In this document: positions 24,109 through 31,434 of the stretch, piece after piece
How the letters are laid out: each line of letters opens with the position of its first letter
Position numbering within the stretch: position 1 is the first letter of the stretch
Assembly: GCA_025354985.1 (NCBI GenBank)
Contig: JANXLU010000034.1
Coordinates: 1-48,414, forward strand
Direction of reading: 5' to 3'
Length of the DNA: 48,414 nt
From: Chloroflexota bacterium
GTDB taxonomy: Bacteria > Chloroflexota > Anaerolineae > J036 > Brachytrichaceae
The notes under the pieces: model-generated
What the model was told of the DNA's origin: nothing
The model's input: the letters and a program-made list of their open reading frames with translations, nothing else
Database searches by the model: none
Made by a program: the position numbers and the translations under genes

Positions 24109-26127
24109 TTACAAGCTGGCCAGCACGGCGTCTACACACACGCGAAACCCAATATTTCCCTGCCGGTTGGCGGGTTCGGAGTCCGATCGATTTGCGCAGC
24201 GCATGTCAAAATCCGCATCGAACCAGGAGCCGCCGCGAAACACCCGATGGCTGGCATCACGGGCCGGGTCATCGCGACCATCGGCAGGATCGTATGGGTA
24301 AGGCTCATACTTGCTAAGTGTCCACTCCGCGACATTCCCAGCCATATCGTCCAGTCCATACGGGCTTGAACCGCCAATGCCATATTTGCCCACGGGTGTT
24401 GTGTCGTTCTCTGCAAGGAGCATGTTTGCATGGGTATCGTCGGGAGGCGCCGCCCCCCATGGATAGATCCGCCCATCCGTGCCTCGCGCGGCTTTTTCCC
24501 ACTGGGCCTCGTTTGGCAGGGTGAAGGCCACCCCGGTAACACGCTGCGCCCATTCGCAAAATGTCATGCAGTCTCCCCAGCTTACATGCGTGACCGGGTG
24601 AGTTTGCTTGCCCACCACGGTGCTGCCGGGCCCAACCGGTGACGCCCAGTTGGCGCCGGCTATCTCCCGATACGTTGTGCCGTCATAGCTGTAACTGCTG
24701 CCATCCCGCTCTGCCTGCGTCTTATAGCTGGTCGCTTTGACAAACGCTGCAAACTGTGCCACGGTAACCTCGGTTCGACCAATGACAAATTCGGCCAGCT
24801 GGACCTTTTGGATGGGCTTTTCGTCGTCCTTTTCAACGCCCCCCATCGTAAACTCACCGGCGGGAATTCGGATCAATTCGATTTCCAATCCCGCACCCGC
24901 CCCGGGTAACGTGACGATCGCCCGATCACTTCCGGCCTTGCGCACAGGTGCGATTGGTGCAACGGCCACCGCAGATGCGGGCGTGTTGGTTGGATCCGGG
25001 CGCGGAGGATTGGTGGGCGGCGCACCAGCGGTTGGTGTGGCTACCGTCGTGGATTGGCGCGTGACTTCCGCGCTGATTTGCGTCGCCGGAATCGTCGAGC
25101 CGGCTGGTCGAATGTCCGCAGTCCCACTCGGCACGCGCAACTGCTGGTTGATCACGAGCCCGATTCCGGCCAGTCCAAGCGCCCCGGCTCCCACTATGAC
25201 CACCCGGCGGCCAATATTCGGCGCCTGTTTGTCGGGTTGGTATACGAGTGTTGGCAACGCGGGAGCCGCCGGCTTCTTTGCGCCAATTGGGTTTGGTTTG
25301 CCTTCCGTTGACAGCGCCTCTTCAACCGCGGCACCAAATGCGGCTGCGCTGGCAAACCGGTTTTCTGGAAGTTTTTCGAGAGCAGTGAGTATGGCGGCTT
25401 CAAGATTTGGTGACAAGCTTGCGTTTAGCGCCCTGGGTTTGGGAGGCGGCTTGGTAATTTGTTGGAGCGCGACGGCGTTCCAACTGTCGCCGGTAAACGG
25501 TTGTTGCCCGGTGGCCAATTGAAACAAAATAATGCCAAGTGCGTAAACATCCGTGCGCCCATCCACGGCGCCGCCGTTGCACTGTTCCGGTGCCATGTAG
25601 TGGGCACTTCCCATTAATGTGCCGACGCGGGACAGCCGCGTACTCGCGTCCTGGATGCTGACAATCCCGAAATCGCACACTTTGCAGTTTCCGGCGGCGT
25701 CCAGGAGTATGTTTTCGGGCTTGAGATCGCGATGCACAATATGCTGTGAATTCGCATACTGCACGGCTCCCGTGATCTGCGACATGATTCTGCGAATGTC
25801 CCCGGTCGACATTTGACCTTGTCGCATTTTGTCCCCTAATGTCCCATGCGTGAGCAATGGCATGACCATATAGAGAACGCCGTCGCTTTCACCGTAGTCA
25901 TACACATCTATGATGTTTGCGTGCTTTAGCGACGACAATACTTCGGCCTCGCGCTTAAACCGTTGAATCAGCGACCCATCCTCCGATGCGTCGCTCAACA
26001 TGACCTTAAACGCCACTTCGCGACCATTGGACTGTTGGCGGGCGCGATAAATGGCCCCCATGCCACCTTTTGCCAGGGGCATTTCGATTTTGTATCCGGC
26101 AATAATTTGTCCGGTGAGGCTTGCCAT
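24109..26127 (-). CDS. Membrane Ser/Thr protein kinase fused to a formylglycine-enzyme-like (SUMF1) domain
   Basis: From ATG 26127 the product has 672 aa. Residues about 10-270 form a Hanks-type kinase: glycine loop LAKGGMGAIY, VAFKVM lysine, catalytic HRDLKPEN, metal-binding CDFG and MAPEQ. A linker and one transmembrane helix (VVIVGAGALGLAGIGLVI, near 315) follow, then a P/T-rich stretch. The last 240 residues are an FGE-sulfatase fold (PAGEFTMGG, VTHVSWGDCMTFCEWA, NEAQWEKAARG, YGLDDMAGNVAEW, FRGGSW, NIGFRV). The two catalytic cysteines of true formylglycine-generating enzymes are not evident near the C-terminus, so the domain is probably a sensor or ligand binder. The kinase is cytoplasmic and the FGE domain outside. 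It is divergent from prfB. Confidence 0.9.
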   Translation of the reverse strand: MASLTGQIIAGYKIEMPLAKGGMGAIYRARQQSNGREVAFKVMLSDASEDGSLIQRFKREAEVLSSLKHANIIDVYDYGESDGVLYMVMPLLTHGTLGDKMRQGQMSTGDIRRIMSQITGAVQYANSQHIVHRDLKPENILLDAAGNCKVCDFGIVSIQDASTRLSRVGTLMGSAHYMAPEQCNGGAVDGRTDVYALGIILFQLATGQQPFTGDSWNAVALQQITKPPPKPRALNASLSPNLEAAILTALEKLPENRFASAAAFGAAVEEALSTEGKPNPIGAKKPAAPALPTLVYQPDKQAPNIGRRVVIVGAGALGLAGIGLVINQQLRVPSGTADIRPAGSTIPATQISAEVTRQSTTVATPTAGAPPTNPPRPDPTNTPASAVAVAPIAPVRKAGSDRAIVTLPGAGAGLEIELIRIPAGEFTMGGVEKDDEKPIQKVQLAEFVIGRTEVTVAQFAAFVKATSYKTQAERDGSSYSYDGTTYREIAGANWASPVGPGSTVVGKQTHPVTHVSWGDCMTFCEWAQRVTGVAFTLPNEAQWEKAARGTDGRIYPWGAAPPDDTHANMLLAENDTTPVGKYGIGGSSPYGLDDMAGNVAEWTLSKYEPYPYDPADGRDDPARDASHRVFRGGSWFDADFDMRCANRSDSEPANRQGNIGFRVCVDAVLASL

Positions 26128-26135
26128 GGTCTTCG

Positions 26136-26141
26136 ATGGTA
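26136..26141 (-). promoter_or_regulatory. Possible -10 box TACCAT for the kinase gene
   Basis: TACCAT on the minus strand lies 8 nt upstream of ATG 26127. It is weaker than the other boxes but at the same position relative to the start. Confidence 0.3.
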
Positions 26142-26202
26142 CCGCACCGGATTTTGCGGGTTGGGCTACTGCGCTCAGTATCCATGCCGCGTGCTTGCCT
26201 GC

Positions 26203-26208
26203 TACAAT
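26203..26208 (+). promoter_or_regulatory. Extended -10 (TGC plus TACAAT) for prfB
   Basis: TGC followed by TACAAT gives an extended -10. It is 28 nt upstream of ATG 26237, so this mRNA should have a real 5' leader of about 20 nt. Confidence 0.55.
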
Positions 26209-26236
26209 CCACGCCCGCCTGTTTTCGGCGGATACC

Positions 26237-27347
26237 ATGCTTGAATCCCTCATCGCCACAAAAGAGACCCTCGCGGCTGCCGAAGAACGACTGGCAGCTT
26301 TGCGTGGGCGTCTTTGACATAGCCGCAAAAGAGAAACGCGCTGTCGAGCTGGAGGCCACCAGCACGGATGCCAATCTTTGGAGTGATCCGCAACGTGCGC
26401 AAGGCGTTATGCGTGAGCTGTCCCAGCTAAAGCAAATAGTGGGAGATTTTTCCGCACTCGTGCGGCGCATTGATGATACGCGCGCCCTGGTCGACCTCGC
26501 CGAGGAGGCAAACGATCAATCCACCGCCAACGAAGCGGACATCGAGTGTTTGGCCATCAGCAAGGATTTGGTCAACGTGGAGCGCGAGCTCATGTTCAGC
26601 GGCGCCCACGATCGAAGTGATGCGATTCTCACCGTGCAAACCGGTTCCGGTGGGATGGACGCCCAGGACTGGGCGGAAATGCTCTACCGGATGTATCTGC
26701 GTTGGGCCGAATCGCATGACTTTAAGGTCAGTGAAATTGACTTTACCGCTGGTGAAGGTGCGGGTATCAAGAGCGCCACAATTGGCATCAAGGGCGACAA
26801 GGTTTTTGGGTTTTTGCGCGGTGAACGGGGCACACATCGTTTGGTGCGGTTCTCACCCTTTAATGCGGGCAACACCCGTGAGACCAGTTTTGCGCGTGTG
26901 GAAGTGTATCCAGACCTGCAGGATACGGAAATTGATATTGAGATCAACATGGCCGATCTTGAAATCGAGACCCACCGATCACGCGGCGCGGGTGGGCAAA
27001 ATGTGCAGAAGAACGAAAGCGCCATCCGTATCAAGCATCTCCCAACCGGGTTGGTGGTGACCTGTCAGGATCAGCGCAGCCAGACTCAAAATCGTGAACG
27101 GGCGCTGTCCATCCTCAAGAGCCGCCTGCAAGATCTTGATGACCAGAAGCGCGACAACGAGCTGCGCAAACTCAAAGGCGAGCAATTGGATGCCGACTTT
27201 GGCAGCCAGATTCGCAACTACGTGTTGCAGCCGTATCAATTGGTTAAGGACTTGCGCACCGATGTTGAGCGGACCGACCCGGCAAACGTGCTGAATGGCG
27301 ATCTGGACATTTTTATGGAGACCTACCTCAAGCATTTCTCCCGTTAG
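26237..27347 (+). CDS. prfB: Peptide chain release factor 2, expressed through a programmed +1 frameshift
   Basis: RF2 ends translation at UGA and UAA. The gene is split: frame 0 runs from ATG 26237 for 26 codons to an in-frame UGA at 26315-26317, and after a +1 shift the protein continues as DIAAKEKRAVELEA to TAG 27345-27347, for 369 aa in total. The slip site CTT TGA C is preceded by GTGGG at the position of the internal Shine-Dalgarno in E. coli prfB. The stop-recognition tripeptide SPF (RFSPFNAGNTRET) and the hydrolysis motif GGQ (RGAGGQNVQKNES) are both present, identifying RF2. The shift is autoregulatory: low RF2 lets the ribosome slip past UGA. RF2 here must also compete with selenocysteine insertion at UGA. 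Confidence 0.96.
26303..26318 (+). other. Programmed +1 ribosomal frameshift site of prfB
   Basis: GTGGGCGTCTTTGAC spans the stimulator, spacer CGT, slippery CTT and the UGA stop followed by C, the classic RF2 recoding layout. The peptidyl-tRNA moves from CUU to UUU and decoding resumes at GAC. Confidence 0.9.
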
Positions 27348-27376
27348 GCCGCTCTCAAGTCTCGGACATAGTCGTA

Positions 27377-28027
27377 ATGAAGATCCTGGCCGTGAGCGAT
27401 GAGGTGGTGGATTGGCTGTATAGCCCGGCCATCGCATCGCGTTGTGCCGGGGTCGAAATGGTCATCAGTTGCGGCGACCTGCCCATTTGGTATCTTGAGT
27501 TTATCTCTTCGGCGCTTAATGTGCCGTGCCTGCTCGTCAAGGGTAACCACGACAAAAACGAAATTGGCGAAAACGGCGTTGTGCGAACCGACGCGCCGGG
27601 TTGGGTCAATTTGGATCGAAAACGCATTCATGAAAACGGGTTGACACTGGCTGGTCTGCAGGGGTGCATGCGCTACACCCTGGATGTTCCCTTTCAATAC
27701 GAGGATCAGGAACAGCGATTGCGTGCATATACATTGGCGCCCGCCATGTTGCTCCCAAGACTGGTTCAGGGGCGCGGACTGGATATCCTGGTGACGCACT
27801 CCCCGGCGCATGGCATTCACGATGGCACCGATCGTGCGCACATTGGTTTCAGCGCGTTCAATTGGCTGATCGCGAATTTTCGCCCGCGCTTGATGGTGCA
27901 CGGTCATCAGCATCGCAATTACGGACCAAAATCCAGCGGTATAACCAAGGTGGACAAGACGCTGATTGTCAATGTTCATCCATATCGGTTTATCACGCTA
28001 AACGAACTCGAAATAGATATTGCCTAG
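27377..28027 (+). CDS. Calcineurin-like metallophosphoesterase
   Basis: A 216-aa metallophosphoesterase. The metal motifs run in order: SDEVVD near residue 7 (D kept, the usual following H absent), CGDLP near 33, GNHDKN near 55, THSPAHGIHD near 137 and HGHQH near 176. The H-bearing motif blocks III-V are intact, but the D-x-H block I is altered, as in some family branches. The substrate cannot be inferred. It starts 29 bp after prfB on the same strand and may be co-transcribed; a weak CATAGT 4 nt upstream of the ATG is the only possible local -10. Confidence 0.85.
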   Translation: MKILAVSDEVVDWLYSPAIASRCAGVEMVISCGDLPIWYLEFISSALNVPCLLVKGNHDKNEIGENGVVRTDAPGWVNLDRKRIHENGLTLAGLQGCMRYTLDVPFQYEDQEQRLRAYTLAPAMLLPRLVQGRGLDILVTHSPAHGIHDGTDRAHIGFSAFNWLIANFRPRLMVHGHQHRNYGPKSSGITKVDKTLIVNVHPYRFITLNELEIDIA

Positions 28028-28054
28028 TGGGTTGCCCGCAGCGTGCAATTCAGC

Positions 28055-28060
28055 TATCAT
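28055..28060 (+). promoter_or_regulatory. -10 box TATCAT for the FAD oxidoreductase gene (leaderless)
   Basis: TATCAT is 7 nt upstream of GTG 28068. Confidence 0.45.
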
Positions 28061-28067
28061 CGTATCC

Positions 28068-29276
28068 GTGAAAACTGCGGATATCACCATTGTTGGCGCT
28101 GGAATCATCGGATTGGCTACCGCCTATGCCCTGACGAACCGATTCCCGGCGTGCTCACTCGCAATTTTAGAAAAGGAAGACAACGTGGCCCGCCACCAGA
28201 CGGGAAACAACAGTGGCGTTTTGCACGCCGGGTTGTACTACAAACCGGGGTCATTGCGCGCAACGCTGTGTGGTGTTGGCAAGCGCCGTATGCAGGAATT
28301 CTGCGAAGAGCACCACATCGTCTACGAACTGTGCGGCAAGGTGATCGTGGCGTATACCGACGATGAGCTTCCCCGTTTGCGAACTATTCTTGAACGCGGC
28401 ATTGCCAATGGCGTTCCCGGTGTACGCTGGATCAACCAGGCGGAATTGCGCGAGATCGAGCCATACGCCGCCGGCATCGCCGCCGTACATTCACCCCAAA
28501 CAGGGATTGTTGATTACAAGGCGGTTTGTGTCAGGCTCCGGCAATTGTTGGAAGCACGCGGAGTGCAGTTTGGCTTTCTCGAACGTGTGGACAAAGTCGA
28601 GCGAGGTTCCGGAGGATTGGCGATTCACACTCCGGCTGCGACACATGTTTCCAAACATGTGATCACCTGCGGTGGTTTGTATGCCGATCGCCTGGCTCGG
28701 CTCATGGGCGCCGCGCAGGATGTACAGATTGTTCCTTTTCGGGGTGAGTATTACTTTCTTAAGCCGGAGCGGCAGCATCTTGTGCGCGGATTGATCTATC
28801 CCGTACCTGACCCAAGCTTTCCATTTCTGGGCGTGCATTTCACCAAGACCACCCATGGAAAAGTCGAGGCCGGCCCAAATGCGGTGTTTGCGCTTGCACG
28901 CGAAGGCTATTCATGGGGCAAAGTAAACGTGGGCGATCTCGCCGAAGCATTGGGTTTTGTTGGTTTTCAAAAGCTTGCCGGTAAATTTTGGCGCACCGGG
29001 CTGATGGAAATACGCCGGTCTTTGAGCAAAGATCTGTTTGTCCAGGCGCTGCAGCGCCTCGTTCCCGAATTGCGCTCGGCGGATGTGGAACGCGGTGGCG
29101 CCGGCGTCCGCGCCCAGTCAATTGCCAGCACCGGCACGCTGGTTGATGATTTTTCGTTTATCGAAATGCAGGATGCACTGCATGTGATCAACGCCCCGTC
29201 GCCGGCGGCAACCGCCAGTCTAGCCATTGGTGATCACATTGTGGATCGCGCTTCAGCGCTCTTCTCGCTGAGGTAG
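28068..29276 (+). CDS. lhgO: FAD-dependent oxidoreductase, L-2-hydroxyglutarate oxidase-like (LhgO)
   Basis: A 402-aa DAO-fold flavoenzyme from GTG 28068. The FAD-binding motif GAGIIGLATAYAL sits at the N-terminus, followed by EKE at the end of beta-2 and the family segment HQTGNNSGVLHAGLYYKPGS. Later blocks are VPFRGEYYFL, LGVHFTKT and PNAVFALAREGY, with the terminal FAD contact NAPSPAATASLAIG. The pattern matches L-2-hydroxyglutarate dehydrogenase/oxidase, which returns L-2-hydroxyglutarate to 2-oxoglutarate. A longer start at 28020 is less likely. A D-2-hydroxyacid dehydrogenase lies convergent just downstream. The 37 bp between them hold no clear terminator. Confidence 0.88.
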   Translation: MKTADITIVGAGIIGLATAYALTNRFPACSLAILEKEDNVARHQTGNNSGVLHAGLYYKPGSLRATLCGVGKRRMQEFCEEHHIVYELCGKVIVAYTDDELPRLRTILERGIANGVPGVRWINQAELREIEPYAAGIAAVHSPQTGIVDYKAVCVRLRQLLEARGVQFGFLERVDKVERGSGGLAIHTPAATHVSKHVITCGGLYADRLARLMGAAQDVQIVPFRGEYYFLKPERQHLVRGLIYPVPDPSFPFLGVHFTKTTHGKVEAGPNAVFALAREGYSWGKVNVGDLAEALGFVGFQKLAGKFWRTGLMEIRRSLSKDLFVQALQRLVPELRSADVERGGAGVRAQSIASTGTLVDDFSFIEMQDALHVINAPSPAATASLAIGDHIVDRASALFSLR

Positions 29277-29313
29277 TCCGATGTGTGCCGGATGTGCGTC
29301 TCATACCGGCCCA

Positions 29314-30279
29314 CTATTTCGATGGGTTCACCACGTTGATTGGATTGCCTGATGCATAAGCAACGACTTGATCAAAAATATCGGTGAACTGCAGCTCGTA
29401 TTCATCTCTCGTAACATAGCCGATGTGTGGTGTGGCCACAACGTTTGGAAGCAATAGCAAGGGGTCCGTTGAATCCCTCAGGGGTTCTTCTTCAAATACG
29501 TCTACGGCAGCCATCCCCGGACGCCCATGTTTGAGCGCCGCGACCAGTGCGCCGGGCGATATTAGACCGGCCCGGCTGGTGTTTACCAGTACTGCGGTTG
29601 GTTTCATTCGTGCAAGATCGTCGCCGGTAATCATGCCGCGCGTAGCAGCCACCAAGCGAACGTGCAGCGAAAGCACGTCCGAGGTTTCAAAGAACTCGGC
29701 CTTGCTTTGTGTCACCAGATAACCGTCCGCCAGCGCCTGTTCACGTGATGGCTCGCGTGCCCAAATTTGCACCTTCATGCCAAATGCCCGGCCGTAACCT
29801 GCGATGGCGCGACCAATCCTGCCATATCCAAAAATCCCCAGTGTTTTTCCGCGAAGCGTTGTGCCAATGCCAAGCTGCCAATTGCCGGCTCTGAGGGATG
29901 CCATTTGTTGCGGGATCTGGCGCATTGCAGACAGGATCAGTCCCCAGGTGAGTTCAGCGGTCGCGTAAGAAGGCGTATCAGCGTGTAGATTTGAGCAGAC
30001 GACAATGCCGTGGGTTGTGCAACTGTTAATGTCAATGTGCGGGAATACACTTCGTTGGCTGATCAACTTGAGTTTTGGCAGCCGCTCAATTAGCGCGGCA
30101 CGAATCGCCGTTCGTTCGCGGATCAGCACCAGCGCCTCGGTATCCTTTAGCCGGTCCGCCAATACCTCCACATCCTGCACATGATCATTCCAAATGGTCA
30201 CCTTGTGTCCAACCAGTTTCTGGAAGCAATCGAGTGTTCGCAATGTGTCAAAGTAATCGTCGAGGATTGTTACATTCAT
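29314..30279 (-). CDS. D-2-hydroxyacid dehydrogenase (phosphoglycerate dehydrogenase-like)
   Basis: A 321-aa NAD-dependent D-2-hydroxyacid dehydrogenase. The coenzyme loop is [15 protein letters not shown] near residue 148-162. The catalytic triad is R in NTSRAGLI, E in DVFEEEPL and H in ATPHIGYV, all intact. The substrate-binding N-terminal half is less conserved. The natural substrate is not evident; related enzymes reduce 2-oxoacids or oxidise phosphoglycerate or phosphite. The ATG overlaps the stop of the selenoprotein gene (ATGA), so the two are translationally coupled and probably serve one process. Confidence 0.9.
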   Translation of the reverse strand: MNVTILDDYFDTLRTLDCFQKLVGHKVTIWNDHVQDVEVLADRLKDTEALVLIRERTAIRAALIERLPKLKLISQRSVFPHIDINSCTTHGIVVCSNLHADTPSYATAELTWGLILSAMRQIPQQMASLRAGNWQLGIGTTLRGKTLGIFGYGRIGRAIAGYGRAFGMKVQIWAREPSREQALADGYLVTQSKAEFFETSDVLSLHVRLVAATRGMITGDDLARMKPTAVLVNTSRAGLISPGALVAALKHGRPGMAAVDVFEEEPLRDSTDPLLLLPNVVATPHIGYVTRDEYELQFTDIFDQVVAYASGNPINVVNPSK

Positions 30280-30854
30280 TCTGCATCTTTTGGTAATGCA
30301 TAGGCATCCGTGACAACACCTAATCCGTCTGCCACCCGGTTGACATACGCGAAATATGCCGTTACCTGATTGATATCCAATATATCGCGGTCTGTAAAAC
30401 CAACGATACGCAGTGCAACCACGTCCGTTTCCACCATTTCTCCGGGCGTCCGAGTCAACTTTACAGCGTAGTGGAGCATTGCGCGTTGGCGCGGTGTCAC
30501 CTCGGCAGAGGCGTAATCACGTTTGAGATCCTCAGCCAGCTTTGTGTTTTTGGTTAAGCGAACCAGACCGGCCGCGTGGTGGCTTGTTCAGTAAAAGCAC
30601 TTGTTGATGGCCGATATTGCGACACCGATCATTTCGCGCTCCGGGCGGGTAATCGCGGATCGACCATACATCACCGTGCGATATAAATCGACGTGAGCTC
30701 GCAGCGTTTCCGGGTGCAGGCTGTGCACCTTCAGAATGTTATCGACGCCATGATGTTCCTTGTCCCATTCCTTCTCGTATAACTCGTTCAACAAGCCATC
30801 GGCTTTGTCTTCGGGAATAACGTCTATCCAGGCACTTCGTTTTGGTGAATCCAT
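30276..30854 (-). CDS. Probable selenoprotein: peroxidase-related AhpD/CMD-like protein with a CxxU motif
   Basis: Read through one in-frame UGA (30588-30590), this is a single 192-aa protein. It matches the uncharacterised peroxidase-related branch of the carboxymuconolactone decarboxylase/AhpD superfamily: [18 protein letters not shown] before the active site, [15 protein letters not shown] after it, then [16 protein letters not shown] and [11 protein letters not shown]. The active site reads [16 protein letters not shown], so C86 and residue 89 form the family's CxxC with UGA in the second cysteine position, H92/H93 next to it. No other damage is seen, and the 3' end still overlaps the next gene by ATGA. 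selB lies in this window and a SECIS-like hairpin follows. The simplest reading is selenocysteine (U89) in a thiol peroxidase-like enzyme. A TGC-to-TGA nonsense error is the alternative. Confidence 0.85.
30560..30590 (-). promoter_or_regulatory. UGA(Sec) codon and SECIS-like hairpin
   Basis: After the UGA at 30588-30590, nucleotides 12-18 (CGCGGCC) can pair with nucleotides 24-29 (GGUUCG) around the loop GGUCU at 19-23: C-G, G-C, one bulged C, two G-U pairs, then two C-G pairs. In E. coli fdhF the GGUC loop also starts 19 nt after the UGA and a bulged base interrupts the stem. Here the bulge is C rather than U and 4 bp separate it from the loop instead of 3. Lower down, AAGC and GCUU could extend the stem. 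Confidence 0.65.
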
Positions 30855-30863
30855 GATCGGAAT

Positions 30864-30916
30864 GCATTATCGCTAACGAACCCGGTGACTCTCCCCGGAT
30901 TCGTTAGCGATAATGC
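30864..30916. repeat. 17-bp perfect inverted repeat carrying -10 boxes on both strands
   Basis: Left arm GCATTATCGCTAACGAA (30864-30880) and right arm TTCGTTAGCGATAATGC (30900-30916) are perfectly complementary. Four further base pairs (CCGG with CCGG) are possible inside the 19-nt spacer. Each arm carries GATAAT: the left arm on the minus strand (30866-30871), 11 nt upstream of the selenoprotein ATG 30854, and the right arm on the + strand, pointing at the SDR remnant. It may be a regulator operator or the end of a vanished element. Confidence 0.7.
30866..30871 (-). promoter_or_regulatory. -10 box GATAAT for the selenoprotein operon
   Basis: GATAAT on the minus strand, 11 nt upstream of ATG 30854 and inside the left arm of the inverted repeat, so a protein binding the repeat would block transcription. 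Confidence 0.5.
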
Positions 30917-30957
30917 CGTTTCGTGGTCCTCGATTCGCCGAACACTTCTCACTTTGA

Positions 30958-31173
30958 GATTGGGCTGGAGTGATGTACGTTAACGTCCTTCCGGTATTCG
31001 TGTTCTGTCAGACCCTTGGTCGGCAAATGCTCGCGCAAAAGCGCGGCAAGATCATCAACGTCGCGTTATTGTTGAGCGTTCAGGATGTCCTGATGGTGCC
31101 GGCCCACGCCGCGGCCAAACACGCCATGGCTGGCTGGCGCACTAATCGCGTTATGACACGCCCAGTTCTTTGA
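30958..31173 (+). pseudogene. Remnant of a short-chain dehydrogenase (KduD-like)
   Basis: From 30958 the frame reads DWAGVMYVNVLPVFVFCQTL and then GRQMLAQKRGKIINVALLLS, the central block of classical SDRs (normally W-x-x-V-x-x-V-N-L, then G-x-x-M and GKIINIASLLS). It continues VPAHAAAKHAMAG, where the catalytic Y-x-x-x-K would be; Y is replaced by H (AHAAAK). The Rossmann N-terminus is missing (a stop at 30955 precedes) and the frame loses similarity after about 31130 and ends at 31173. This is about a quarter of a normal SDR and cannot be functional. The best match in memory is 2-deoxy-D-gluconate 3-dehydrogenase. Confidence 0.75.
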
Positions 31174-31363
31174 GTGCATCCCGCATAATCATCAGGCGGG
31201 AGTGCACGCTAGCCTGATGCGCCGCAGTTTTTAGCATTTCAAGTGCGAGCTTTTTGTTGTCCATGCGCTTGAGCATTTCAATTTCCGGTTGCTTCATCAC
31301 CAGCCGGAGTTCGTCTTCGAGCCCAAGAATTTGAATGATTCGTGCCGCGTCTTCAATAGCCAT
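31151..31363 (-). CDS. Small hypothetical protein (70 aa)
   Basis: From ATG 31363 the product is a 70-residue, charged, helix-rich protein with MAIEDAARIIQILGLEDELR at the N-terminus and no cysteine or membrane segment. I do not recognise the family. The frame extends to 31477, but that would overlap the start of the divergent isomerase. A TACAAT box on the minus strand at 31406-31411 would give a 35-nt leader containing the 6-bp inverted repeat GTGGTT/AACCAC (31375-31390), a possible operator or leader hairpin. Its 3' end overlaps the SDR remnant. Confidence 0.5.
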   Translation of the reverse strand: MAIEDAARIIQILGLEDELRLVMKQPEIEMLKRMDNKKLALEMLKTAAHQASVHSRLMIMRDALKELGVS

Positions 31364-31423
31364 GGTTATTCCGTGTGGTTTATCAACCACGATCCTCAAA
31401 AACCGATTGTATCCAAACCTATG

Positions 31424-31429
31424 GATAAT
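31424..31429 (+). promoter_or_regulatory. -10 box GATAAT for the isomerase-BtpA operon (leaderless)
   Basis: GATAAT lies 5 nt upstream of ATG 31435, the tightest spacing in the window. Transcription would begin at or next to the A of the start codon. Confidence 0.55.
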
Positions 31430-31434
31430 GCGAC

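Noticed and set aside
30588-30590. A nonsense mutation splitting the peroxidase-related gene into two pseudogene halves
   Set aside because: Everything except the single UGA is intact and in one frame. It sits on the redox Cys position, a SECIS-like hairpin follows at the fdhF distance, and SelB is encoded nearby. A sequencing error remains possible and is named in the finding.
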